A stretch of 64,000 nt of DNA from the NCBI GenBank assembly GCA_031213475.1, contig JARUPZ010000004.1, positions 6,914,000 through 6,977,999 on the forward strand, read 5' to 3'. The notes below the pieces were generated by a model. It was not told the DNA's origin and searched no databases. It worked only from the letters and a program-made list of their open reading frames with translations. A program made the position numbers and the translations under genes. The DNA comes from Nereocystis luetkeana (lineage: Eukaryota > Sar > Phaeophyceae > Laminariales > Laminariaceae). Shown piece by piece: positions 20,056 through 30,347 of the stretch; position 1 is the stretch's first letter; the number at the start of each line of letters is the position of its first letter.

Positions 20056-21158
20056 GCTCGGGTAGAACTGGAGAAAAGCGCCGCCAAGCGGGAAGGCTGT
20101 GTCGGTCGATCTCCTCGGTTCGGGCTCGGCATAGATCTTCGTACTTTTGAGAGTCTGTTCTCGTGTCTATCATGCTCTTCCGGTAGGGTATCATACACAG
20201 TTGATCTGCCTTTGGTCTGCGCCTGGGGTCTGAATACAGAGGTGTTTGAGGGCATTTCGTTGCAGCGTGCGCCTGCGTTTATAATATTTCAATACTTTCA
20301 GCAAACATCCGCTGTGCGTGTACTTGCAAGTCTGCCAGCGGGTAGTTTGAGTTCAAGCGTGGGGAGCGGACTGGTTCATTTTGTTCCGGTGGTTGTTTCT
20401 TCACCCAAGAAGAGAGTCAGGTTTTGCATCGCCTTCATCACGCTAGTGCCTTGGCGAGTGCCAAGGTCTAGCTGATATTTTTGCATCCTCTTTGGGTGCT
20501 GTGGGCAACGAAATATCCTGTTTTTTCAATCTACCTTGGGTGTTTGCCAGGGTGCTGATTCCGTTGATATTAGCGACTTTCGCGTTTGCGAGGGAATGTT
20601 TGCTACTACTTACTCCCGTCGCTTCGACTCCTTTGCGTTTCACGCCGGCCCCGGGCCCACTGCTACGCTTCGTTGAAGACGTTTTTCCTTGAGGAATTTC
20701 TGTCGTAGCTGGTTTGGGCGCCCGCCAAAGGTTTCGTTCGTTGTCGAACCGTTAGGTGTCGCAGAACATGTGTCTACTGGCGCTACGATTCGTGGAGCAA
20801 GACTTGTGCTCACTGTCGAAGTTGCATACCAGGTATCACGCTCATCTCGCCTTCATATCTCATAACAACAGCTGTAATACATAATTACTACCTGCTTTTT
20901 CGGTCATTAGAACTGCTCTCTTGCGTCACCCTCATCTATCTGCATGTTCCACTAGTATTTTCTTTTTACTAATACATATTTGGTTGTTAACAGGTACATT
21001 TATTTGAGCTATTGCCCCAACTGCAGCACATACATACAACTGCAATTAATTATTGGTGGAATAGTTCAAACCAACCCACGAAATAGGTATTTCGGCAAGA
21101 GTCTTCTTACACGCTAAGCTCATGCCACTCCGAAGGGAAAACTTGTATATATATATAT
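20056..21158. other. Downstream of the spliced gene, no gene seen
   Basis: Likely 3' flank of the gene at first, then A/T-rich. Contains TACCAGGTA at 20827-20835. No clear polyadenylation site or new gene. Confidence 0.35.
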
Positions 21159-21312
21159 ATACCGTACTAAAACGCGGTTTCGTACGGTTCTCAGGCTTTT
21201 ATCGGGGCACTATAACTAAACAACTGCTGTTTCTCTACCTACGGTGCACCAAATTAATGAACCGTACAAAACCGCGGTTTCTTACGGTTTCTGACGTTTT
21301 TTCTCGGGGCTC
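21159..21312. repeat. Two palindromic ACCGTAC-CGCGGTTT units
   Basis: ACCGTACTAAAACGCGGTTT..ACGGTT...ATCGGGGC near 21162 recurs near 21261 as ACCGTACAAAACCGCGGTTT..ACGGTT...CTCGGGGC. Each is itself a near palindrome around CGCGG. It may relate to the ACGGT-rich minisatellite family. Confidence 0.5.
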
Positions 21313-21316
21313 TACG

Positions 21317-21505
21317 TAACGCAAGCGAGCGCTGCTACACAAGCAAGGTCTGCTGCAAGCAAGCGCTGCCACAAGCAAACGCTCCTGCAAGCAGGTGCTG
21401 CTGCAAGCAAGATAGCCACCTCAAGCAAGCGCTGCTGCAAGCGCTGTTGCAGGCGCTGCTACTGCTTGCGGCGGCTGCAGCATTTATTTGCTGCTACTGC
21501 AAGCG
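21317..21505. repeat. GCTGCTGCAAGCAAGC minisatellite
   Basis: Imperfect units of about 20 bp, GCAAGCAAGCGCTGCTGC with CACAAGC variants. No coding role evident. Confidence 0.65.
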
Positions 21506-22294
21506 CGCACCCTTGCCGCCACACTCCTGTTTCGCCGCTCCGATCTATTCTCGGGCAGAGAGGACAAAGAAGGAGGGCTGATATTCTCGTTGTGGCGGCG
21601 TTGCTTGCACAGCGAGTGTCGAGGAGCGCAAGTTAGATCGCACGTCTGCCTGTTGGTGCTGGCTGCTTCTTGCTGCTTCTGCAGCTTGCTGCTGCTGGTG
21701 TGCTGCTGGTAGGTAGGTACTGCGGCTTGCACGCCTTCTGTTCTGCTCGTTGGGTGCTGCAAAAGTGCTGCCGCTGCTGCAAGAGCTATTTTTTTAAACC
21801 TAAAATCCAATAGTTAGCAATATTTCGTCTCCGATTATGCGCATGACGGAAGGCTTTCGATTTTGACTATCATTCGGACGGAAATCCTTGATACACAAAA
21901 CTACTATGCGCAGGCATTCTAATGTTTCTGACATTTTTTCTATTTTGATAGGGTATTTTCATTTTCCTTTTCCAAATTTTCCGGCAGGTGTACTTCCGGA
22001 GACTCGGAGTATATAATGTATCAGAAATATATAAATCTAAACAATTAACCTTGAAAAATTAGCGTTTTTTGTTTTTTCAACCACATAAATATTCAAAATA
22101 TGAAATACCATAAGATCAACCAGACCAGCGGGACACTTTTGACACAAAGCCGTGCAGAAACCGTCATGAACCGTGCGAAACCGTGTCCCTATTATTGCAC
22201 GATCCGCGGCCGATGGAACGGCGGTTTTTCTACGGTTTCAAGTTACCCGCACCGTTAAGTAACCGATCTAACGGTTTTTGGCACCATATTTTGA
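21506..22294. other. No gene seen
   Basis: A GC-rich beginning then A/T-rich DNA with several ACCGT...AAACCGT motifs (22150-22240) leading into the next array. Confidence 0.35.
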
Positions 22295-22516
22295 CGCACA
22301 CGGTGCGGTGCGGTTCCGGTGGCATTCCTACGGTGCGGTTCGGTGCGGGTTTAAGAAATCAGGAATCTTACAGTGCGGTTCGGTGCGGTTTTCAGATATC
22401 GTCAATCCTACGGCGCGGTTCACTGCTGTGATATATCCTACGGTGCGGTTCGGTTCGGTTTTAAAATATCGTTACTGCTACGGTGCGGTTCGGTGCGGCT
22501 TTCAGATGTCGGGAAA
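22295..22516. repeat. CGGTGCGGTTCGG minisatellite, array 2 (left half)
   Basis: Five to six units of CCTACGGTGCGGTTCGGTGCGG with TTTTCAGATATCG-type spacers. It is cut at 22516 by the start of the Copia-A LTR and resumes at 32640, so the two halves were once one array. Confidence 0.8.
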
Positions 22517-22547
22517 TGTTGATTGATCTATAAAGGTATAGACACAG
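22517..22547 (-). repeat. Copia-A 3' LTR, outer piece
   Basis: TGTTGATTGATCTATAAAGG and TATAGACACAG match the first 31 bases of the 5' LTR at 32383. The piece ends at the CACAG target duplicated by the nested element. Confidence 0.85.
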
Positions 22548-23129
22548 TGAAGGAAGGCTTATAACCTCGAGGGTCATGACCTGAAGAAATAATGCATATT
22601 GAGGCTCTGTCTTCTATGAGAAGAGATGCAGAGGCGGCACTGAAGTGTCTGTGAAGATCACTTGTGATGAAAAAAAGAGAATGTTTGAAATTGGGCGCTC
22701 ATGTGGCCAAATGTGGAAAGAAAGAAGAGGAAAGGAAAGGAATGGAATAGAAAGGAAATGGAATGATCGAGGCGGGCGCTGCCATTACCTGATCACGAGA
22801 CAATGCCCATGCTACGGGCAGATTTATTCTACAGCAGCCCGTCAAGGTTCTGTGAACCGTTCCTAGCAATGTCCCTGCAACGTTCTATGTAGCGCACTCG
22901 TAACGTTCTATGGAACGTTACCTGCTACCTATTGTGGTAGACTAGCTACCCTGCGTTACGATCAGTATGATAGAGATAAGTTGAATAGAGTGCGTCGGCA
23001 AGAAAGAACAAACTCAAGTTTCGCCACGTATCGTATTTCTCCGCATCTATCATAAGATACTCTTAGTAAGCTCGTGTAAAGTGACTGCACATCACAATAT
23101 ATATGGATGTCAACGTCCATATGCTGACA
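22548..23129 (-). repeat. Element E LTR, left
   Basis: Starts TGAAGGAAGGCTTATAACC, contains GGAAAGGAAAGGAATGGAAT and ends TCCATATGCTGACA. Partner of 25470-26050. The open frame at 22645-22866 occurs in both LTRs and is not a known gene. Confidence 0.85.
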
Positions 23130-25469
23130 CGCCCCCGTGATGTCAGTCAGTAGCTTGCGCTTACGGTGTAGAAACCAGATACATACTCAGAAAATCAGAC
23201 TGCAAAATAGTAGGAGATATTGAGAAAACTGGGACGTGTAACTGTTGTCCAGTATATACGTGCGTACGAATCTATTTTATATCTCGTATTTAACTCGTAT
23301 GACTACAGAGTAGTACCTAGTGTACGCGAAAATCAAGTAATAAAACAAATCGTGGTGTGATTACCAGCCATGTATACCCTAGAAAATAAAGTGTTAACCC
23401 GTCTGCTGTGTCCAACGCGCCCCGTGAACGGATGCCTAACGCAGAAAAGTAGAAAACCGTAGACGTAAACGTACTGAATTGTTTATTAATAGTACATTCA
23501 GCATGTTTTGAGCGTGTATGTATGATACGTACTCGAAATAAAGCTATGCAACGTAAACCTTCCCCACAAAAGCAGAGTAAAAAAAACAGTAAGAGACAAC
23601 CTGGCGCGTATTGCTGGAGGCTCTTCTGCTTCGTGGCGCAATGCTGCGTCGTAGTTGGTGTTGCTGCTCGTGATGATCTTCATGTTCAGGAAGTAGAAGA
23701 GAGCAGAACGAAGTCGCTTGGAGAAATGGTTGTGAAGTTATGCTGCTGGTGATAGTCCATATAGCTCCGATGATAATTAAGAGATGGCTCGGCTGGACGT
23801 GGTGTCAGGTCCTGTGGTGGTGCGTTTTGAAAAGCAATAATTTAATTCATTTGCTGTGAAGAAGTCGCCGTCGGAAAGTCTCGATCTCTGATCCCCGCGT
23901 ACGTCCGTTGATAGACAAAACGGGCGTTGGTTCGATCATGGGGACGTTGCCTCGTGCGTTGCGTAGACCACGTTGATGCTGCCAGATGTTTGCTCCGGGT
24001 AGTGTTGATGTTGTAGTACAGGAAGAAATGTTGTAGGTACTGCTGCTGCTGTAGAAGCCGCAGAAACTGGCTGTCGTAGAAGTAGAAATCCCAGGGGCCA
24101 ATGCTGCAGATATGTATGTAGGGATATTGAACTCGAAGTCGCTGCGAAGAACAGGACGCCGATATGCCACCTAGAGACCGTAGATATGAAGCGGAAATTT
24201 TAAATGGTCGTACGAGTAGTAGACCTATATCGCGAAGTAGTCGTGGTAGGCACAGCAGTAGTCGAAGAAGCTGATGGAGTAGATGCAGCTGGGCGGTGTA
24301 CCTCCATCGCTGTGGATGACGTGTAGTCTGCGACGTTGAATCGGCCGTTTAGTTGACCGTAGCTGAAGTGATGGCTAGTGCCATGTTTGCTCCCCAGCTG
24401 TTGAACGATGTACGCACTATTGACGCGTGGATTCGTCCGGTGCAGGTTACACAACGAGTACTTGTGTGCAAAGAAAAGTAGTTTCCTCATCTAGTTCACG
24501 CGTGCAAAGCAATTTTGAACTCGATAACCTGGATTTGTGCAGTGTGAGCAGATCACTACTGCTACTCGTACACGCATGCGTAGACGCCCTTTCGCTATGA
24601 TGAGCGAAAACCCGTTACACAGGAGTATTGTTCGAGTATTGTTTTCGAGTCTTAATTCGTGCCCCCCGCTTGGAGCGTGAGAAAGCCGTTTCTGGAAATG
24701 GATGCCCCGTATAATAGGCGTGAAAGCCCCATATAGGCAGAAGGTGGTTCTCCCGAGACTACGCTGAGTAGCTGATTCGTCAAAGACCTGGCTGCGTGTA
24801 TTACAGCGCGTGTAGGTCTTGAACAATGCACCTACTAGAAGAAGTGGCTTTACCGTACTTCGCGCTCGATGGCGTGAAAACTGGCTTGAAACTAACTTTG
24901 CTTGTGATGGCGTAGAAACAGTCTTGTAACGTTCTTCGTACTTTACAGCGTGGAAGCAGTGTGAAAACTAGCTTCGCGTGTGATGAGCAGAAAACGTTGT
25001 GTGACGTGTTCCGCGCTTACAGCTCCAAAGCAGCATTGAAAAGAAAGTTTTGTGTGTGATGGCACAAAAATGGTCGCGTGACTTAATTTGCGCTTACAGC
25101 GTGAAAACAATGTTGTACGTACGAATACGAGTTTCGCGCGTGAAACCATGAAACCGGACTCCTTACTCGTACGTGCTGCGCGTGTGAATGCGCACCAGTA
25201 GTCCCCTTACCTGCTTCGCGCATGGGAGCGTGAAAGCAGTCCTCCTTGAGGTAACCCTGTAGAACACCCTTGACGAAACTCGATGTAGATGTCGCCAGGT
25301 CAGTGCTAGTCCTGTGGTTGTTGGAGAACGAAAAAATACCTTTTCCTCCGCACTTGAAAACCGGAAAAACGTTCTTCGTAGTTCCTGTAGAAGTTGACGA
25401 ACCGATAGAGATGTCGTTCCGTTCCTTGGTGCCGGTCGATGTGTCGACTAGAAGTCGAAGCTCAAAACC
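23130..25469. other. Interior of element E, no pol; ~60-bp internal repeats
   Basis: No retrotransposon protein motif on either strand. From about 24840 to 25240 a degenerate tandem unit of some 55-65 bp repeats GTGTGATGGC..AAAA, CTTACAGCGTG and TTCGCG. Minus frames (e.g. 24200-24490, 25083-25499) are Ser/Thr-rich and unrecognised. Confidence 0.5.
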
Positions 25470-26050
25470 TGAAGGAAGGCTCATAACCTCGAGGGTCATG
25501 ACCTGAAGAAATAATGCATATTGAGGCTCTGTCTTCTATGAGAAGAGATGCAGAGGCGGCACCGAAGTGTCTGTGAAGATCACTTGTGATGAAGAAAAGA
25601 GAATGTTTGAAATTGGGCGCGTATGTGGCCAAATGTGGAAAGAAAGAAGAGGAAAGGAAACGAATGGAATAGAAAGGAAATGGAATGATCGAGGTGGGCG
25701 CTGCCATCACCTGATCACGAGACAATGCCCATGCTACGGGCAGATTTACAGCAGCCCGTCAAGGTTCCGTGAACAGTTCCTAGCAATGTCCCTGCAACGT
25801 TCTATGTAGCGTACTCGTAACCTTCTATGGAACGTTACCTGCTACCTATTGTGGTAGACCAGCTACCCTGCGTTACGATCAGTATGATAGAGATAAGTTG
25901 AATACAGTGCGTCGGCAAGAAAGAACAAACTCAAGTTTCGCCGCATATCGTATTTCTCCGCATCTATCATAAGATACTCTTAGTAAGCTCGTGTGAAGTG
26001 ACTGCACATCACAATATATATGGATGTCAACGTCCATATATATGCTGACA
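25470..26050 (-). repeat. Element E LTR, right
   Basis: Partner of 22548-23129, with a few substitutions and a small AT indel near the end (CCATATATATGCTGACA). Followed by the duplicated CACAG. Confidence 0.85.
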
Positions 26051-26055
26051 CACAG

Positions 26056-26279
26056 CTGGCACAGGAACGCGTGGTTGCTCCAGACAATAACACGGAACTT
26101 CTCTTATATATATTATATATCCGTGCTGTCGAGTGACAGCAGGTGGCGGCGCATCCACGTGAATATCCGTCACATTGCAGGCACAATTAATCTCCCGCTC
26201 TTGTAACCCCACATCAATATATAGAACTCTCTGATACTAAATGGAACATCTCCGTCGTGTCTATTGAGCACAGTCAATA
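26056..26279 (-). repeat. Copia-A 3' LTR, inner piece
   Basis: CTGGCACAGGAACGCGTGG through TATTGAGCACAGTCAATA matches 32383-32639. Minus-strand GAGCTGGGGGA just inside (26280-26290) is the candidate PPT. Confidence 0.85.
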
Positions 26280-27114
26280 TTCCCCCAGCTCACTATACAC
26301 GGACCATACTTCAATATCCCCCCAGGTCGGTAACATGACAATGTACGACTTCGCTGGGTCGATATATCTCTTCTTTATGACCAACTCATATGAGCTTCAG
26401 AAACTCAAACATCCAATATGTGACTCAAAAAGCAAATTCTCGAATCAACACTCAAATTCTCAAACCAGTATTCAGAAGCTCAAATCCATAGCCCCTCTCT
26501 GTTGCAAACATATAAAAATACCGAAATCCAATGCCAGGTAAAACGGCATTCTTCTCGGATTCAGCCAACGTAAAACGGCATTTTCCGCGTATTCCAATAC
26601 TAAATCAGTGTCTCTTCAGTCCTACCGACCTCTCTCTCCATTTCCGGATTATTATCCAGACCTTTCCTCGTCAGAAAACACTTTCATATATGGACCGCGC
26701 AGGCCCCCAGGCGCTTCCTGGTCTCTCTCCAGTCTCAAGAAAAAAGTAAATCACAAAATCCATCAGAAAAATACCACAGGAGTGGTCAGGCCTATCAAAG
26801 TTAAATCAAGTCAAGAAACTTAATGCCAGAGATCGCGAGGAACCCCGTTCCTCCGGACAAGAGTCTCCCCTTATCCCCTACTCCCGCCATAGATACACAG
26901 ATCGCGACGGTAATGCGAGATAGCACATAGGTTTCCCCACCTGAAAATTATTTGACGTTGAGACCACTCGGAAAACACCAAAATCCCTCAAAATCCATTA
27001 CCAGAAACAAAACGATTTTATGGTTCAAACACATTCTTCACTAAAAATAAAATCAAAAACATCTCGGAGACAAGGCGTCAAAGGTTCATCAAACAATCCC
27101 GGTGGTAACGAAAA
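26280..27114 (-). other. Copia-A 3' untranslated region with hairpin motifs
   Basis: Shared with Copia-C at 54131-54870. It contains two copies of a hairpin motif, TGCCAGGTAAAACGGCA at 26532-26548 and GCCAACGTAAAACGGC at 26564-26579. No reading frame is conserved. Confidence 0.65.
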
Positions 27115-27633
27115 ACCATGTTGTTGAGCGGCTTTGTTAAGAAGTCTGCACGCTGCTCCTCCGACTCTACATGGGTAATAACAAACTCCCCCTTGGAAAT
27201 AAGCCCTCGCAAAAAGTGGTGTCGAACGTCGATGGGCTTAGAATTCGACGTGCACACTGGGTTTTATGCCAGGTGCCTTGCCCCCTCGTTATCCTTGAAA
27301 ACCATAATGCATCGATCCCCAAACCTCGGAAAAATGAAACTCCAAACGTAGCGCAAGATCAGCCTCAGTGGTCGAGAGCGTAACGCATTTCTGCGTCCTA
27401 GAACACCAGCACACTCACGCCCCAGCACACATGATAGCCCTACCTGAAACTGACCTCCTGTCAGTGGCTTTGTTGGCGTAGTCCGCATCCGCAAACGCTA
27501 CCAGTTCAAGCCCGCTACCCTTCTGAAACGTAATGCCGAAATCACTCGTAGAAAAAACATAATCTAAAATACCGACCGCTGTCTCCCAGTGTACTTCCCT
27601 CGGCCTATTCGTGTACCTCGCTATCGCCCTCAC
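27115..27633 (-). pseudogene. Copia-A pol: RNase H domain (broken)
   Basis: Ribonuclease H of Copia pol would remove RNA from the RNA:DNA hybrid. Visible motifs in order: HWETAVGILDY near the start, LVAFADADYA (catalytic Asp), DRRSVSGRAI, then after a stop TQKCVTLSTTEA (catalytic Glu), a frameshift, LRYVWSFIF, KDNEGARHLA, a second stop, and DVRHHFLRG and ADFLTKPL near the C terminus. At least two stops and one frameshift make the domain non-functional. Confidence 0.85.
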
Positions 27634-27669
27634 CGCGTTCGCAATATCCGGTCGTGTTTGGTTCGCAAG

Positions 27670-28419
27670 TCACATGAAGCACCCCACTAACTCGCGGAAA
27701 GGCCAATCACCCACGGGTTCATTCTCGTCGAACTCTTCGAGCTTCACACCAGTCGAAAGAGGATTATTCCTCCCAGAACTAGCACCAAACCTCGCCGCGG
27801 TCTTTTCAGCGAACGCCTGCTGCGAAATCGTTAAAGTACCAGCATCCCAACTCCTCGAAAAACAACAACCAGCATACCACCGCAACTCGCTCAGATTGTT
27901 GATCGGAACAAGGCTGTTCAGGTCTTCACAGAACTGGTCGCACCTAGCCTTGCGCCCTACAGCAAAAATATCATCCACATGAACCACTGTTACTATGGAG
28001 ACAGAGCCCGACTCGACCAACCTCATGACACACGCATCAGCGGGGCTCTGCTCAAAGCCTAGACTCTTCATGTGAGTGAGAAGGTGGTTGTGCCACGACC
28101 TCGACGCTTTCTTCAAGCCATAGAGACTGCGGTTCAACCTGACTACCTTTCCGGACATTTCGCCGCAGCCAGGGGGCAGTCGCATGAAAACATCCTCATC
28201 CAAACTCGACTGCACAAACGCTTGCTCAGCATCAAAATGACACAAATCCAGACCCAACTCGCACGCAACGGCACCCAACAAACGAAAACAAGACGCTGCA
28301 GGGGTCGGAGCAAAAGTCTCAAAGAAATCAATACCCTCACGCTGCTTGAAACCTCGTGCCACCAGCTTTGCTTTCGCCCGCACCACATCACCATGCTCGT
28401 TGGACTTCCAGGCGAACAC
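27670..28419 (-). pseudogene. Copia-A pol: reverse transcriptase domain
   Basis: RVT_2-type (Copia) reverse transcriptase, copying element RNA into cDNA. Motifs by residue in this 249-codon segment: KAKLVARGFKQREGIDFFET (about 16-34), HFDAEQAFVQ with Asp63, RSLYGLKKASRSWH (about 97-110) and HVDD at 147-150 where most Copia enzymes have YVDD, then ELRWYAGC. The catalytic Asp residues (63, 149, 150) remain. Upstream, the frame continues through one in-frame TAG near 28450 into the linker segment. Downstream it runs into the RNase H part after a break near 27670. Confidence 0.9.
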
Positions 28420-28455
28420 CCACTTCGCCGAGATGACGTTGCGCCCCTCTGGTTG

Positions 28456-29343
28456 CTACCCCGCGTCCGCCAGTCCATGATATTCCTTGTCCATCGCCTG
28501 CCTCCGGATCGTCGAGTACTCGTCTACACACGCTTCAGCATACGACTTCGGCGTCGAAAGCTCGCTTGCCGGGCGCGTGGGAAGGGGAGGATTCTCGCGC
28601 GTTGGGGCTTGGTGGAAATGTACATGGCCTATACATTCCCGTGCTGCCATCAGCGATAGCAGCCCATGCCCCATAGCCTCGCGGTTCCGCGCGGTCTCCC
28701 CGCTTGTCCGCCCCCTCAGAACGTCCCCTTCCTCCGGGTGTCGTCCAGCTTCCCCCACTGTCCGACCACCCTGCACACCGCCACCACCCTCCTGGTGCCG
28801 TGCAGTCTCCCCCCCGGTCCGCCCCCTCAGTACGTCGCCATCCTCCGGGTCCGGGATACAAGAACACAGTTCCCGGGTAGCACGCTGCGAAAGCTGTGGC
28901 TGCGATGATTGCTGCGGCGGCGACGGCGATGATCTCGGCGGTGACGGCGACGGCGGCGGCGGCGGTAGCGGTGGTGATGACAGCGGTAGCGGCGGCAGCA
29001 GTGGGGATGAGGACGGTAATCCGGGCCATACGTCAGGGCCTTTCAGAGGCTCCGGCGTACCCGGGGGCGGTGGTGACGGCGACGGTGGCGGTGGGGAGCT
29101 CTCCTCCTCCGAAGGCAGTAACCCCACAGACGGCTTCCTCGGGTGCTCCCAAGTGACGTCGCGGGAGAACGACCTCCGGCCAGAAGCCAGCAGAATCTTG
29201 CTGCAGTCAGCTGCGAGGTGGTTGCCGCCGTTGAGGTAGAAGCAAGCCTCCGCATTCGGCTCGGTCTTCAAGCTCGTCCTGATGTGGGGGAAACCTGGCT
29301 TCAAAAATGGGAGCAGCCGCACAAACGGTGCTCTCCCGTACAA
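28456..29343 (-). pseudogene. Copia-A pol: integrase-RT linker
   Basis: A 295-codon frame between integrase and RT. It starts YGRAPFVRLLPFLKPGF, contains CFYLNGGNH..ADCSKILL, then a long Pro/Ser-rich stretch and three diverged tandem units of about 22 residues (GDVLRGRTGGETARH type). It ends in DEYSTIRRQAMDKEYHGLADAG just before a TAG codon that interrupts the route to RT. The preceding integrase frame enters it by a frameshift near 29340. Proline-rich low-complexity linkers are common at this position and evolve fast. Confidence 0.8.
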
Positions 29344-30347
29344 TTGCGGTACGGCGAGTGCATTTCCGGCTTGTCCCTCACCCTCGCCGTCATGTTGATG
29401 ACGTCGCTCGCGTACACGCAGGATTCAGCCCAAAGGGGCTGCGTCGCCGGCATCCTTGCATCGCCGAACAGGCGGGGGGCCTCCAGGCGGGACGCCATTG
29501 CAAGCTCCAGCGTCATCGCAATTCGCCGCTCGGCCACGCCGTCATGCTTCGGAGAATCGACGGGTGTGTGCTCGCGGCGGATACCGTGATGGTTGAGCAG
29601 CTCCACGAACTCCGGCTTGGTGAACTCGGTGCCGTTGTCCGAGCGAAGGCACTCCACGATGGACGGAACACCCTTGGCGTTGATGTCGGCCAGAAAACCA
29701 GCGAAGACCTTCGGGACGTCGGACCTCCGCTTCAAGAAATACGGCCATCCCAGTCGCGAGTAGTCGTCGACGATCATCATCATGTACTGCACACCGCCAG
29801 CAGACGTCGACTGTTGTCCCGACAGATCCACGAACAGACGTTCCAGAGGCCTGGTGGAGCGGCACTCGGTCGTCCACGGCACCGCCATCCTCCTCCCCTT
29901 CGCCTCAGAACACCCAGCACACGAAACCAACTCCCCAAAAACCTTCATGCCCATCTGGCGTGCCGTCTCACGGAGAGTGTCAGCATGGGAGTGGGCAAGG
30001 GAAACGTGAAAGTCGTTAATATCAATCCTCCGCATTTTTCCGGGGGCCAAAACAGCGGCAGCAATCGGGGTCTCTACAGTCCGCGTGGCGTCCACGTACG
30101 AACCTGCGTCCTTACGCATAAAGGACAATTGCCCATCCAACAAGTGAGCTTCCTGGGAATCTAAAGTCACCGGGCATTTCAGCATTACTGCGTGGAGTGA
30201 AAACAGGTTGAACCGAACACCGGGCACGTAGGCTACGTCCAAAAGCCTAACTCGAACATCACACTGCGGGCTGTGCATTACCATCGGAGTCTGTCCAAAG
30301 TACTCGACCTTCAGTGACCTCATGTCACCGACGACCAAACTACTCAT
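29301..30347 (-). pseudogene. Copia-A pol: protease C-terminal part and integrase
   Basis: 348 codons. The N-terminal part completes the protease region (LLDVAYVPGVRFNLFSL). A zinc-binding site follows: His114, His119/121, Cys143, Cys146. The integrase core has Asp174 (VDLSGQ), Asp237 (SDNGTEFT) and Glu273 (VAERR); the 62- and 35-residue gaps give the classic DD35E arrangement. The protein would insert cDNA into the genome, making 5-bp duplications. The catalytic residues are intact, but the frame is out of register with gag at the C-tract near 30350 and with the linker near 29340. Confidence 0.9.

Larger units (their letters stand above)
22548..26050 (-). mobile_element. Nested non-coding LTR element E, TSD CACAG
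   Basis: LTRs 22548-23129 and 25470-26050 are nearly identical over about 580 bp (plus-strand ends TGAAGG and GCTGACA). CACAG flanks the element at 22543-22547 and 26051-26055, and removal restores the Copia-A LTR exactly. On the minus strand CACGGGGGCG precedes TGTCAGC, PPT-like, so the element is probably minus-oriented. The 2.34-kb interior has no gag, RT or integrase motif: a non-autonomous (LARD-like) element. Near-identity of the LTRs suggests it is younger than Copia-A. Confidence 0.85.

Noticed and set aside
28487..29239. 250-codon Gly/Asp-rich plus ORF
   Set aside because: Antisense of the Pro/Ser-rich integrase-RT linker of Copia-A.
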